A stretch of 40,375 bases of DNA from a virus: positions 1 to 40,375 of IMG/VR virus record IMGVR_UViG_3300028384_001363. One strand, written 5' to 3'. Below the pieces are notes generated by a model. The model saw only the letters and a list, made by a program, of their open reading frames with translations, was not told the DNA's origin and did no database searches. Every line of letters begins with the position of its first letter. Within the stretch, counting starts at the first letter, position 1. Positions 8,142 to 16,341 of the stretch are shown piece after piece. A program made the translations under genes and the position numbers.

Positions 8142-8692
8142 GCGAGGTTTGTTTTCCAATATGCTTGGCGCTGCCCAAGCTCTATGACGATGTTGACGCT
8201 TTTCTTAAGTCAGAGAATTGCAATGTATCGATGTCGTTTGGCTGGCGTGAGCCGGCTAGGCACCGTGTAACGGACGCTCGTTTGGTTTGGGTCCCGGGCG
8301 ATGTGACGGGGGACGCGGGCGAGTTACTCCCCGCCCGCTCCCCTGGTCGCAATCCAAGACCCATCGCAACGTTGCGCGAGGCTTTCCACGTGCGCGTTGA
8401 GGGCAAGCTGGTTAACCGCAACGAAAATGAGCGGGCTCAGTATCAAGTAACGCGCGAGTTGTTCGACTTGTGGTGGAAAGCTGTTTATCGGTCGGCCTTT
8501 GGTACCGTGACTTTGCAATCGCTCGAGTGGGACATTAGCAAAACCGAGCGACGCCACGGCGCGGCTTTGATTGCCACCGCCACTGTCGAATCAATGATCC
8601 CGGATTCTGTGCAGTCCGAGGCGCCGGCAGATGCAGGCGCGGATATCACCGTCGAGAAACTGGATGTGACTGAGCTGATCCAAGTCAGCTGA
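8138..8692 (+). CDS. Putative tail terminator protein
   Basis: This 184-residue protein starts at GTG in a GTGA overlap. In contractile phages the gene between the neck protein and the sheath normally encodes the tail terminator (Mu gp37 position), the ring that caps the tube and sheath. The sequence has the alternating strand/helix pattern expected (FHVRVEGKLVNRNENERAQY, TRELFDLWWKAVYRS). A 16-base gap with an AAAAAGGAG ribosome site separates it from the sheath gene. The role is assigned mainly from order. Confidence 0.62.
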   Translation: MSEVCFPICLALPKLYDDVDAFLKSENCNVSMSFGWREPARHRVTDARLVWVPGDVTGDAGELLPARSPGRNPRPIATLREAFHVRVEGKLVNRNENERAQYQVTRELFDLWWKAVYRSAFGTVTLQSLEWDISKTERRHGAALIATATVESMIPDSVQSEAPADAGADITVEKLDVTELIQVS

Positions 8693-8708
8693 AAAAGGAG
8701 ATGCCTAA

Positions 8709-10157
8709 ATGACTGTCCCTGCCGTAACGATTACCGAGCTTGATGGAGCGCTGGGCGTACTCCCAAGCAGCGCAGGCGCGCTATTTGCCGTGGTGGGAGT
8801 GTCCGAAAAAGGACCGCTTGACACCCCTGCGACCTATGCGCGCGTCCTGGATTTGGTTACTGACTTTGGCTACGGCCCAATGGTCGAAGCTGCTGCCCAT
8901 GCAATCAATCGCTACGGCAAGCCTGTGGTGGTTGTGCGTACTGGTCAGAGCACCGCGGCGGCCGCCAGCGCTGTGACCCAAACCGGATCGGGCACCTCGG
9001 TTGCTACGGTCGACCTGGTAGAGACCACGCCGCTGGATGATTACGAGGTTGTGATCACGGTGGTGACCGGCGGCACTGTGGGCATTGGCCCCGTGCTTAT
9101 CCGCTACAGCCTTGATGGCGGTCGCACCAATTGTCCCGTGACGGACTTGGGAACGGCTTCAAGCTTTGAGATCACAGGCACAGGAGTAACCGTTGACCTT
9201 GCGGCTGGCACCTTGGTTGCTGGTGACACTATCAGCTTCACCACCACCGCCTCGCTTTTCAACAGCGGCGAGATCACTTCGGCACTGACGGCTCTTGGAA
9301 ACTCCGCGGTCAACTGGGAGCAGGTGCTTATCGCCGGTCCCCTAGATGACACGCTCAAGGGCGTGGTTGATGGGCTGGTTTCAGGCTTTGCTGCCAGCGG
9401 TAAATATCACAACTGGTTTGGTAATGCGCGAGTTCCAGATCCAGGCGAGACTGAGGCGGCTTACCTAACTGCCCTCAACGCAGCTCTGACCGCCGACTCC
9501 TTGCACGGCGCCGTGTGCGCCGGGGCATGTCGTTATCCATCTGGCGTCAGCGGCAGAAGCCATCGCCGGCCAGTGTCCTTTGTTGCCGCGGCCAGGCACT
9601 CCAATGTTGACGAGGACGTCAATGTTGCTGACGTCAACTTGGGTGCTCTTAACGGAATTATCATCCGCGACACAAACGGCAACCCAGATGAGCATGATGA
9701 GTTTATCAACCCAGGCCTTGATGACGCCGGCTTTATGGTGTTGCGCACTTGGGATCAGCTCGAAGGCGTTTACATCAACCGGCCAACAATGTTTTCGCCA
9801 GCTGGTAGCGACTTTGACTTGGTTCCACATCGTCGAGTGATGAACTTGGCAAGTCGCACTATCCGGCCATACATGGTTCGGCGACTTAACAAGTCCATCC
9901 TTGTGGACTCGACCACCGGCTTCATCCTCGAGGAAGAGGCTAGAGAGATTGAGGCGGGTGGTCTTGGCGTGCTTCAGGCGGCCTTGCTGGCAAAGCCCAA
10001 AGCCAGCGCCGTTCAGTTTGTGCTTAGCCGCACCGACAACATTCTTTCAACAAGCACGCTCACCGGCACCGTTCGCGTGACCCCGCTTGGTTATCCCGAA
10101 TTTATCGAACTGGACATTGGGTTCCTAAACCCCGCGCTACAAACCACGACTGTCTAA
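8709..10157 (+). CDS. Tail sheath protein (Mu gpL-like)
   Basis: A 482-residue contractile sheath subunit. The N-terminus (MTVPAVTITELDGALGVLPS) and the following GVSEKGPLDTPATYARVLDLV match the sheath pattern of a tube-binding arm followed by the first domain. The C-terminal domain (FIELDIGFLNPALQTT) supplies the strands that interlock neighbours. This gene shows that the tail is contractile. A strong AAAAGGAG ribosome site suits high expression. The paired tube gene follows directly. Confidence 0.93.
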   Translation: MTVPAVTITELDGALGVLPSSAGALFAVVGVSEKGPLDTPATYARVLDLVTDFGYGPMVEAAAHAINRYGKPVVVVRTGQSTAAAASAVTQTGSGTSVATVDLVETTPLDDYEVVITVVTGGTVGIGPVLIRYSLDGGRTNCPVTDLGTASSFEITGTGVTVDLAAGTLVAGDTISFTTTASLFNSGEITSALTALGNSAVNWEQVLIAGPLDDTLKGVVDGLVSGFAASGKYHNWFGNARVPDPGETEAAYLTALNAALTADSLHGAVCAGACRYPSGVSGRSHRRPVSFVAAARHSNVDEDVNVADVNLGALNGIIIRDTNGNPDEHDEFINPGLDDAGFMVLRTWDQLEGVYINRPTMFSPAGSDFDLVPHRRVMNLASRTIRPYMVRRLNKSILVDSTTGFILEEEAREIEAGGLGVLQAALLAKPKASAVQFVLSRTDNILSTSTLTGTVRVTPLGYPEFIELDIGFLNPALQTTTV

Positions 10158-10172
10158 AGGAGATCAAACCCA

Positions 10173-10646
10173 ATGTCTGATCAGCTCAGAATCAACGGCA
10201 ATCTTTTTTCTTGGGGCTCGACCAAGCTCAAGATCAACAGCGAGCCTTACACCGGCATCACGTCGATTGCTTACGGTGACTCTCTTGAGGTCACTAAGGG
10301 CTACGGCATGGCTCGCCACCACGCTCCTATTGGTCGTTCGTCTGGCAAGTATACGCCTGACCCTTTGACCATGACGATGTTTCAGAGCTCGGCTGATGTG
10401 TTGCGCGAGCAGATTCGATTGCTCTCGCCTACCGGCAACTCGATTGGGACTCCAAACTTTCCAATCGTACTCCAGTACATTGAACCTGGATTGGGGCCGG
10501 TGGATGTTGTGTTCAACCAGTGCCGGCTCATCAAGTTTTCGGTGTCCCTCGATGAAGGCCCCGATGCGGTCATGGAAGACGTCGAGTTTGATGTTATGAG
10601 CATCGTTCGTAACGGCGCTGTGCTCTTCGACGATCGGCAAGGGTAA
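10173..10646 (+). CDS. Tail tube protein
   Basis: A 157-residue tube protein immediately after the sheath gene, as in Mu (gpM) and related contractile tails. It has the expected strand-rich pattern: INGNLFSWGSTKLKINSEPY near the start, then KYTPDPLTMTM and VMEDVEFDVMSIVRNG. The size matches rings that stack inside the sheath. AAAGGAG lies upstream of the ATG. It is followed after 5 bases by the chaperone gene. Confidence 0.88.
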   Translation: MSDQLRINGNLFSWGSTKLKINSEPYTGITSIAYGDSLEVTKGYGMARHHAPIGRSSGKYTPDPLTMTMFQSSADVLREQIRLLSPTGNSIGTPNFPIVLQYIEPGLGPVDVVFNQCRLIKFSVSLDEGPDAVMEDVEFDVMSIVRNGAVLFDDRQG

Positions 10647-10651
10647 GCGCT

Positions 10652-11107
10652 GTGAGCGATGAAAAGGCAGATCTGGAACAGCGCCTCTTAGCGGCTCAAG
10701 AGGCTGTGGCGGCAGTAGAGTCCGTTGCCGACGAAAAGCGAGAGCTCGCTTTGCTCAAGATTAGAGTGGAGCGCGCAGAGCAAGCTGCCAAAGATGCGCC
10801 CGAAATTGCCAAGGCTGAAGAGCAGTATGGGCCCATCGGCGAAAGTATTGAAGTAGTTCAGACGTCCATGGGCGCTATCGTGGTCAAAGCCCCTCATCAT
10901 CTGCATTGGGGACCTTTTCAGGACAAGGCCATCAACAACAAGCTTAAGCCAAGTGACGTGTGGAAGTTGGTCAAGACTTGCCTGGTGTACCCAGACTCGG
11001 CGCGCGTCGAGGAGATAATTGAAGCGCAGTCTGGCGCTGTGGCCCGCCTGGCAACGGCGGTGACGGAGCTTGCGGACATTGAAACAAAGGAGAGGGCGGG
11101 AAAATAA
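10652..11107 (+). CDS. Tail assembly chaperone, short (unshifted) form
   Basis: A 151-residue protein starting at GTG, in the universal chaperone position between tube and tape measure. The first 65 residues are predicted coiled coil (KADLEQRLLAAQEAVAAVES). The remainder, around KPSDVWKLVKTCLVYPDSA, resembles the globular domain of gpG-type chaperones. These proteins hold the tape measure soluble during tail assembly. The reading frame ends with GGA AAA TAA, and its last seven coding bases, 11098-11104, are GGGAAAA, a canonical -1 slippery heptamer in the correct frame. The shifted product is described separately. Confidence 0.85.
   Translation: MSDEKADLEQRLLAAQEAVAAVESVADEKRELALLKIRVERAEQAAKDAPEIAKAEEQYGPIGESIEVVQTSMGAIVVKAPHHLHWGPFQDKAINNKLKPSDVWKLVKTCLVYPDSARVEEIIEAQSGAVARLATAVTELADIETKERAGK
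11098..11104 (+). other. -1 ribosomal frameshift slippery site GGGAAAA
   Basis: GGGAAAA fits X XXY YYZ in the gene's frame (G GGA AAA), directly before the TAA at 11105-11107. A -1 slip lets the ribosome bypass the stop and read 67 more codons. A weak 6-base-pair stem can form downstream, GCCGCC (11122-11127) with GGCGGT (11148-11153), which may stimulate slipping, although its distance is long. Frameshifting at this gene is conserved in tailed phages. Confidence 0.8.
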
Positions 11108-11307
11108 CCAAGCTGCGAAAAGCCGCCAAAAGTGATCACGGTGTCGGGGCGGTGTGTTTGTTAGCAGCGATGGGGAGTCATAGACAGGAAACCGATGCCG
11201 AATATGTTCGAGCCCATGCGGGCGCACTGATACTTGCCGAAGCAGTTCACGATTTGTCTTTGCTTAGGCGCATGATTCAACAAACTTTGGAGAGCAAGCG
11301 TGGCTGA
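11104..11307 (+). CDS. Frameshift extension of the tail assembly chaperone (T part)
   Basis: After a -1 shift the frame starts with ATA at 11104 and stays open for 67 codons, ending at TGA 11305-11307, which overlaps the tape-measure GTG start at 11300. The fused G-T product would have 218 residues. The extension starts ITKLRKAAKSDHGVG and is helical near the end (LSLLRRMIQQTLESK). It has no upstream start or ribosome site of its own apart from an internal ATG, which supports synthesis by shifting. In lambda the T part binds the tape measure. Confidence 0.8.
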   Translation: MTKLRKAAKSDHGVGAVCLLAAMGSHRQETDAEYVRAHAGALILAEAVHDLSLLRRMIQQTLESKRG

Positions 11308-13039
11308 TACGACTGTCAGATTTTCGGTAAAGCTAGACGATGATGTCTCGGCTTCAGCGAAAAGTTCGGCAGCTGCGCTAGAGCAACTTCAGCAAAAGAT
11401 TCAAGCCGATCAAAAAGCCTTGTCGGAGATGAACAGGGCTTTGCGTCGCATCAAAGGCAGCACGTCGGTATCTGGCAAATCCATCACGGATTTAAAAGAT
11501 AAGATTGCGGCACAAAAAGAAGTCCTCGGTCGAAACCAGCAGGCGTTTTTGGATATGGGCGGCGGCTTTGACATGCTCGCCAATAAAGCCAAGCCGCCAA
11601 CAGCTGCCACTGGCAAGATGGGAGGTATGCTTGGCCAAATGGCCGCATCGGCAGGCCCGGCCATAGCTGCGCTAGGCGCTGTCACGGCAGGCTTTGCAGC
11701 GGTAGCAGCTGGTGCTGTGGCGGTGGGCGCTGCGTTGACTGCGGTGATTGCTCCGATCGTTGCAGTGACTGGCAAGCTCTTGCAGCTAGGTGTGGCGGCA
11801 AGCGAGGCCGCGAGGTCAGAGCGCTTGCACTTCGAGGGCTTGGCCAGCATTCGCAAAATGTATGGTCTGGTTGCTCAAGGTGCTGCGGGCATGCAAACGG
11901 CCATCGATCGCGTATCGAGTCGTGTGGCTGCCGGGCGTGGTGAGCTGGTGAGCTATGCTCAACGCTTGCAGCGTCTTGGTGTGACTGGGAAAAATTTCGA
12001 GCTTGCGCTTGAGGCTGCTGGCAAAACCGCTGCAGTGCAAGGTGACCGCTACGGTCGTCGCATGCTGATGATGGCGGCTGCAACGGCGCGCGCTGGCGGA
12101 TCTGTGCAGGCTTTGGCCGACGATGTTGAGGCACGCCTAGGGCCCATCAACACTCGCTTGATGGCGGGGCTTGGCAAGATGTCCGAAAAGCTCCGCGAGA
12201 ACATTGGCAACATTTTCAAGGGGCTTCGCATTGAAGGGTTTCTTTCAAAGCTTTTCGAGATGTCGCAGATCCTTAGCCAAAACAATGTTGTGGGCCAGGC
12301 CTTGCGCAAGGCGTTTGAGACTTTGTTTCAGCCGATGATTGACGGTGCCACCAAGCACTTGCCGGCAATCAAGGAGTCGTTCTTGTTGTTTTCGGCTGAC
12401 GTTCTCAATGGCGTAGCCTCAATATTCCGAGCTCTTACCGGCCTAAAGAAAGCGCTAGGCATTAAATCCTTTCAGGGATTGATCGACATGCAAGCCATTG
12501 CCCAAGGCTTGGCTTTTGCGTTCTTGTTCTGGCTCCGGAGCATCGAGTCTACGGTCAAAGCTTTGACAGCGCTCACCAATGCAATCAAAGCAATCTGGAA
12601 GCTTCGGCCGAATGCTTTGGGACGGGCGTTAACTGACGGCATCTCGCAAGGCGTCAAAAGCGGCGAGGGTTCTGTGATCTCGACCATGCGTTCACTTGCC
12701 AGCAAGGCCCAGGGAGCATTTGAGAGCGCGCTAAAAATCCAATCACCATCCAAGGTGTTTGCTGGATTAGGTGAGCAGATTCCACGTGGTATTGCGGCTG
12801 GTGTTGATAGTGCATCGCCAGTAGCTGACACGGCTGTAGCGCAAGTGGCCCAGCCACCGGCGCTATCGGCCGGGGCTGCGGCGGGTGGCCAGCGTGTTTA
12901 TCTCAGCTTTGGCGACATCAACATTGCTGGCGGTGAGGGCTCGGATGGCCAGTCCTTGGCGCAAGGTTTCCGCGATGAATTGGCTAAGGCCCTCGAAGGC
13001 GTTTCGATTGAGCTTGGTGGGGCAACGGGCAGAGCATAA
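11300..13039 (+). CDS. Tape measure protein
   Basis: A 579-residue protein that sets tail length. Residues 20-60 form a coiled coil (AALEQLQQKIQADQKALSEM). Residues about 105-165 are a long Ala/Gly/Val-rich hydrophobic stretch (AALGAVTAGFAAVAAGAVAV) typical of the membrane-active part. The C-terminal part has the IQSPSKVFAGLGEQIPRGIA segment common at the ends of tape measures. It starts at GTG inside the chaperone extension. At the usual 0.15 nm per residue the tail would be about 85-90 nm, which is short for a contractile tail. Confidence 0.92.
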   Translation: MADTTVRFSVKLDDDVSASAKSSAAALEQLQQKIQADQKALSEMNRALRRIKGSTSVSGKSITDLKDKIAAQKEVLGRNQQAFLDMGGGFDMLANKAKPPTAATGKMGGMLGQMAASAGPAIAALGAVTAGFAAVAAGAVAVGAALTAVIAPIVAVTGKLLQLGVAASEAARSERLHFEGLASIRKMYGLVAQGAAGMQTAIDRVSSRVAAGRGELVSYAQRLQRLGVTGKNFELALEAAGKTAAVQGDRYGRRMLMMAAATARAGGSVQALADDVEARLGPINTRLMAGLGKMSEKLRENIGNIFKGLRIEGFLSKLFEMSQILSQNNVVGQALRKAFETLFQPMIDGATKHLPAIKESFLLFSADVLNGVASIFRALTGLKKALGIKSFQGLIDMQAIAQGLAFAFLFWLRSIESTVKALTALTNAIKAIWKLRPNALGRALTDGISQGVKSGEGSVISTMRSLASKAQGAFESALKIQSPSKVFAGLGEQIPRGIAAGVDSASPVADTAVAQVAQPPALSAGAAAGGQRVYLSFGDINIAGGEGSDGQSLAQGFRDELAKALEGVSIELGGATGRA

Positions 13040-13608
13040 TGGCGTTCAATCCCATCTCCAATCCCGTCGATTTTGTAGAGCTTGCGGGACGTCGTACCCC
13101 CGGCATTGCTGAAGTGCTAGGAGCTAGCTCGCCACGCGAGTGGAAAGAGCGGCGTAGCATTGGCTATGGTGGTGCCATTGTTGTCTTCAGGGGCATCAAG
13201 CTTGCGCGGTTCACAGTCAAGCTTCGCTTGTACTCTGATCAAGACTGGCAGGATTGGGATGACTTCCGCGATGTAGTTCAGCGGCCTCCACTGTCAAACG
13301 CAGCTTCGCAAGGCGTGGGTATTATTCGTAGCCCGTTTGGCAGGCGGCCTAAAGCGCTGTCAGTCAACCACCCGATCCTTGCCGATCTCAATATATCTTC
13401 ATGTGTTGTGCTGGATGTGTTGCAGCCGGTGCAAACGGGCAATGGCGAGTGGACGATTGATATCAAGTTTATTGAGTACCGTCGCCCGCGCTATCAGCTC
13501 GCAACGCCTGATGCCGCTGCTACCACTGATGTTCCCACCAAGGGTGAGCGTGAAAACGCTGATGCTGTTGAAAATGTTACCGTCACCTTTGTGGAGCTAA
13601 CTGGCTAA
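13039..13608 (+). CDS. Baseplate-hub adaptor (position of Mu gp43)
   Basis: A 189-residue protein between the tape measure and hub/spike, overlapping both neighbours by one base. It is strand-rich (YGGAIVVFRGIKLARFTVKL, then a Trp/Asp-rich segment, DWQDWDDFRDVV). In Mu this place holds gp43, and in other phages a LysM-type tube-end adaptor. I do not recognise a specific family here. A tail-tube-to-hub connector is inferred from order alone. Confidence 0.6.
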   Translation: MAFNPISNPVDFVELAGRRTPGIAEVLGASSPREWKERRSIGYGGAIVVFRGIKLARFTVKLRLYSDQDWQDWDDFRDVVQRPPLSNAASQGVGIIRSPFGRRPKALSVNHPILADLNISSCVVLDVLQPVQTGNGEWTIDIKFIEYRRPRYQLATPDAAATTDVPTKGERENADAVENVTVTFVELTG

Positions 13609-14774
13609 TGCCCGCCGTCACCATAAATGGAGAGCGGGCCACGGATGTGGTGGCAACGGTGCCGTGGCGCGGGTCTTGGTTTGCTGATGTGACTCTTGAA
13701 GATGAGTCCGATCTAAGCGGTCGAATCACCATCCAGTCCAATGGTCTAGAAATGGTTGGCACCATAGATGATCGCTACAGTGGAAAGTTTCGTACAGAGC
13801 ACAAGCTTCGCGTGGTTGGTGGTGGCGGCGGCTGGACTCAGCTGGTGCCATCCAAGGGCTATCACAACGATGCTGGCGTGGCGGCCGTCCGAGTGGCTCA
13901 AGACGTGGCCTCTGAAGTTGGCGAGTCGCTAGGGACTTTTACGGCAAACCCTGAAAAGGTTGGGGTCGACTTCGCGCGTCAAGCTGGCACGGCTGGACAA
14001 GTTTTAGATCAGCTGGTGGGCTCAACGTATTGGTGGGTAGATTACGCTGGGCTAACCCAAGCCGGCGCCCGCGAGGTCCAAACGATTGACCTGGAACAAG
14101 TGCAGCTGTTGAGCTTTGATCAAGGGACCAAAAAAGTCATGCTTGCCGCCGACGATCTCACCGCAGTGCAGGTTGGCTACCAACTCGACATTGACGATCA
14201 GGGCACCTTTTTGATCCGTGAGCTCACGCTTAGCGCGACCGATGAGGGCGTCACGTTTACTGGCTGGTGCGGGCCGGGGACTCAGCGGTCAAGATTGGCC
14301 GGGGTGTTGTCGGACATGGTCGAGGCTGTGGCGGCCAAGCGGCTATTTGGCATGTGGCGCTATCGGGTATCTCGCCAGAGCGGTGATCGCCTAGAGCTTC
14401 AGGCCATCAACCCAGACGCGGGGTTGCCTGATCTTTTGCCCATATCGATGTGGCCGGGAACATCGGGCTCACATGCTGAGCCAGCCTTGGGCTCGGAGGT
14501 CTTAGTGCAGTTTGTCGAAGGCAACCGAGCACAGCCCATCGTCACTCACTTTGCAGGCAAAGACAAAGAGGGTTTTGTGCCTGTGTCTTTGTTGCTTGCT
14601 GCCGATGCCATTAAGATTGGTAGCGATGCGGCGTCTGAAGCTATGGTGTTGGGCAACGAGCTTAAGTCCTGGATCTTGGCTCACACGCATCCAACGGGTG
14701 TGGGGCCTAGCGGAGTGCCTGTGGAGCAGGGCACTTTTGACGCGGCTTTGTCGACCAAGACGGTGGTAGAGTGA
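13608..14774 (+). CDS. Baseplate hub fused to central spike (Mu gp44/gp45-like)
   Basis: This 388-residue protein appears to combine hub and spike. Residues 1-235 are mixed alpha/beta like the gp27/gp44 hub. Residues about 245-320 form an OB-fold region typical of gpV/gp45 spikes (LLPISMWPGTSGSHAEPALG, EVLVQFVEGN). The C-terminus carries the apex-like AHTHPTGVGPSG with an H-x-H motif, which binds iron at the tip in gpV-type spikes. The spike punctures the outer membrane. It overlaps the next gene as TGATG. The fold assignment is from motifs; the exact domain border is a guess. Confidence 0.75.
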   Translation: MPAVTINGERATDVVATVPWRGSWFADVTLEDESDLSGRITIQSNGLEMVGTIDDRYSGKFRTEHKLRVVGGGGGWTQLVPSKGYHNDAGVAAVRVAQDVASEVGESLGTFTANPEKVGVDFARQAGTAGQVLDQLVGSTYWWVDYAGLTQAGAREVQTIDLEQVQLLSFDQGTKKVMLAADDLTAVQVGYQLDIDDQGTFLIRELTLSATDEGVTFTGWCGPGTQRSRLAGVLSDMVEAVAAKRLFGMWRYRVSRQSGDRLELQAINPDAGLPDLLPISMWPGTSGSHAEPALGSEVLVQFVEGNRAQPIVTHFAGKDKEGFVPVSLLLAADAIKIGSDAASEAMVLGNELKSWILAHTHPTGVGPSGVPVEQGTFDAALSTKTVVE

Positions 14775-15196
14775 TGCCGCTTATTGACGCAAATTTGCAA
14801 AGCGACCTAGCCACCTTTTTGGATGGTAGCTTGGAGTCGGAGGCCGATTGCGCTCAAGCATGGGCCGACGCGATGGAAAGCTATGTGCAAACGATTGTCC
14901 CAACTTCGACCACGGCGGCTACGGCTGCCGGCCTTTTGGCCTCCGGCCTTGCCGGCATGTCTGTGCCCGATGCGGCGGTGGGCGTGTTTACCAGCGCTAT
15001 GGCAACTTTTGGAAGCGAGCTTGCATCGGGAATGATCCCGGCGGCCATTCCGCCTTCCGCGCCTTTCATCTTGCCACTGCAAGATGTGGATTCGCCAACC
15101 TCGGCGAATGCAGCGGCAGCAAACATATCGGCAGCAATTGGAACATGGATTAGGACAGGGCGGCAGGCTCCGCCGTCAAACGCCCCGTGGGCATGA
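14774..15196 (+). CDS. Ala-rich tail-associated protein of unknown function
   Basis: A 140-residue protein starting at ATG 14774 within TGATG; the in-frame GTG at 14771 is a less likely start. It is rich in Ala, Ser and Thr with helical stretches (DCAQAWADAMESYVQTIVPT and TAAGLLASGLAGMSVPDA). Its place in the baseplate cluster implies a virion role, but I do not recognise a family. Confidence 0.6.
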   Translation: MPLIDANLQSDLATFLDGSLESEADCAQAWADAMESYVQTIVPTSTTAATAAGLLASGLAGMSVPDAAVGVFTSAMATFGSELASGMIPAAIPPSAPFILPLQDVDSPTSANAAAANISAAIGTWIRTGRQAPPSNAPWA

Positions 15197-15209
15197 AAGG
15201 TTTTAGGCA

Positions 15210-15716
15210 ATGGCACTTACTCCATCGTTTGTGGTTCGAAGAGACGATACAAGCGGCAAGAACATTAAGACGGGGCGTGATGGCGCCGGAAACATCATTC
15301 AGTTTGTTTCGCTAACAGATGATGTCGGCGAGCAGACTGGTATTTCAGGCGCGGCTTTGCCGGTCGTCTTGGACTCCTCTGGGCCCGTTTCGTTTTACGA
15401 TTCTGGCGCAGCTGCTGACACGCAAGAGGTGGTCTCGACCTCGGGTGTAAGAGTTAAAGAGGTGTTTGTTTCTTTGGCCCCAGGGGTGTCCGGCGACAGG
15501 TGGGTCATGTTGTTTAACGCCAACTCAGCGCGCACCAATGGCGCCTTGCCCGTGACCAGGTTTAAGGTTCCAGCGGCGGACGATGCTTCGAGGACCTTTG
15601 AGGCGGAGCGAACTTTCCCAACGGGCTTAGTTGTCGCGGTGTCGACCACCATTGGGACTTTGACTTTGCCAGGCTCTGGCGAGGCTTATTTTTCGGTGCA
15701 GTACACGGCGGCCTAG
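15210..15716 (+). CDS. Beta-rich baseplate-associated protein of unknown function
   Basis: A 168-residue protein dominated by strand-forming segments (VRVKEVFVSLAPGVSGDRWV and GLVVAVSTTIGTLTLPGSGE), so probably a jelly-roll or Ig-like decoration of the baseplate or spike. AAAGG lies upstream of the ATG. Its stop, TAG, shares its G with the GTG of the next small reading frame. The role is inferred from neighbours only. Confidence 0.6.
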   Translation: MALTPSFVVRRDDTSGKNIKTGRDGAGNIIQFVSLTDDVGEQTGISGAALPVVLDSSGPVSFYDSGAAADTQEVVSTSGVRVKEVFVSLAPGVSGDRWVMLFNANSARTNGALPVTRFKVPAADDASRTFEAERTFPTGLVVAVSTTIGTLTLPGSGEAYFSVQYTAA

Positions 15717-15814
15717 TGAGTTACTTCGCCACATCTTCGGGCTGGGTTCAGGCGTCTGGCGGCAGGGCCCTTGGAAGATTGAGGCTTACCGCAGCGAAAG
15801 TGTTCAAGCTGTGA
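15716..15814 (+). CDS. 32-residue coupled peptide
   Basis: A GTG that overlaps the preceding TAG by one base opens a 32-residue frame (MSYFATSSGWVQASGGRALG, then a basic tail RLRLTAAKVFKL). It stops in a GTGA overlap with the next start at 15811. The exact bridging of two genes by one-base and four-base overlaps, as seen elsewhere in the operon, supports real translation. It may serve only to couple translation. No domain. Confidence 0.45.
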   Translation: MSYFATSSGWVQASGGRALGRLRLTAAKVFKL

Positions 15815-16341
15815 CCTTACTTATGCTACTGGAAGCATCGTCTGAGACATCTGCTTTTGATCAGTTGCTCTCTGACATTGCTCTGACATCGCGGGCCAAC
15901 AACTCGCTGACAGCCGGTCAGGCTTCAGACGAGGGGCTTGGGTATGGCACTGACCTTCGCTGTGGCTTTGATCTGGAGCCGGACATGGCTTCGGTAGATC
16001 CGTTTTCAACTTTGGCGGTGGCGGAGGCGGTGTTGCGCCGCCTGGATTGTCCTCGGGGCGCAAACCCAGATGACCCAAACTACGGCATCAGCGTGCGTAG
16101 CATGCTTAATAGGGGCGTGACCGACACAGACATTCGAGCCTTAGGCGACACCATTCGCCTCGAAGTGCTTGAGGATGATCGGGTCGACCAATGCACAGTA
16201 AGAGTGGTGCCAGCTCAAGACGCCTCGTCGCTTACCGTACAGCTAATTATCACGCCATTCGATGCAAGCCTTGATGAATTTTCGCTAACCTTTGAGGCAA
16301 CCAGTGGTGGTCTGGTTGTTCAGGAGATTGCAGCGTCATGA
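15811..16341 (+). CDS. Baseplate wedge protein (Mu gp46 / gpW-gp25-like position)
   Basis: A 176-residue protein just before the gpJ-like gene, the place of Mu gp46, equivalent to the gp25-like wedge that starts sheath assembly. Residues about 60-165 fit the class: FSTLAVAEAVLRRLDCPRGA, then DTIRLEVLEDDRVDQCTVRV. The start is GTG 15811; ATG at 15823 is an alternative four codons in. GTGA overlap before and ATGA overlap after. Confidence 0.72.
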   Translation: MTLLMLLEASSETSAFDQLLSDIALTSRANNSLTAGQASDEGLGYGTDLRCGFDLEPDMASVDPFSTLAVAEAVLRRLDCPRGANPDDPNYGISVRSMLNRGVTDTDIRALGDTIRLEVLEDDRVDQCTVRVVPAQDASSLTVQLIITPFDASLDEFSLTFEATSGGLVVQEIAAS

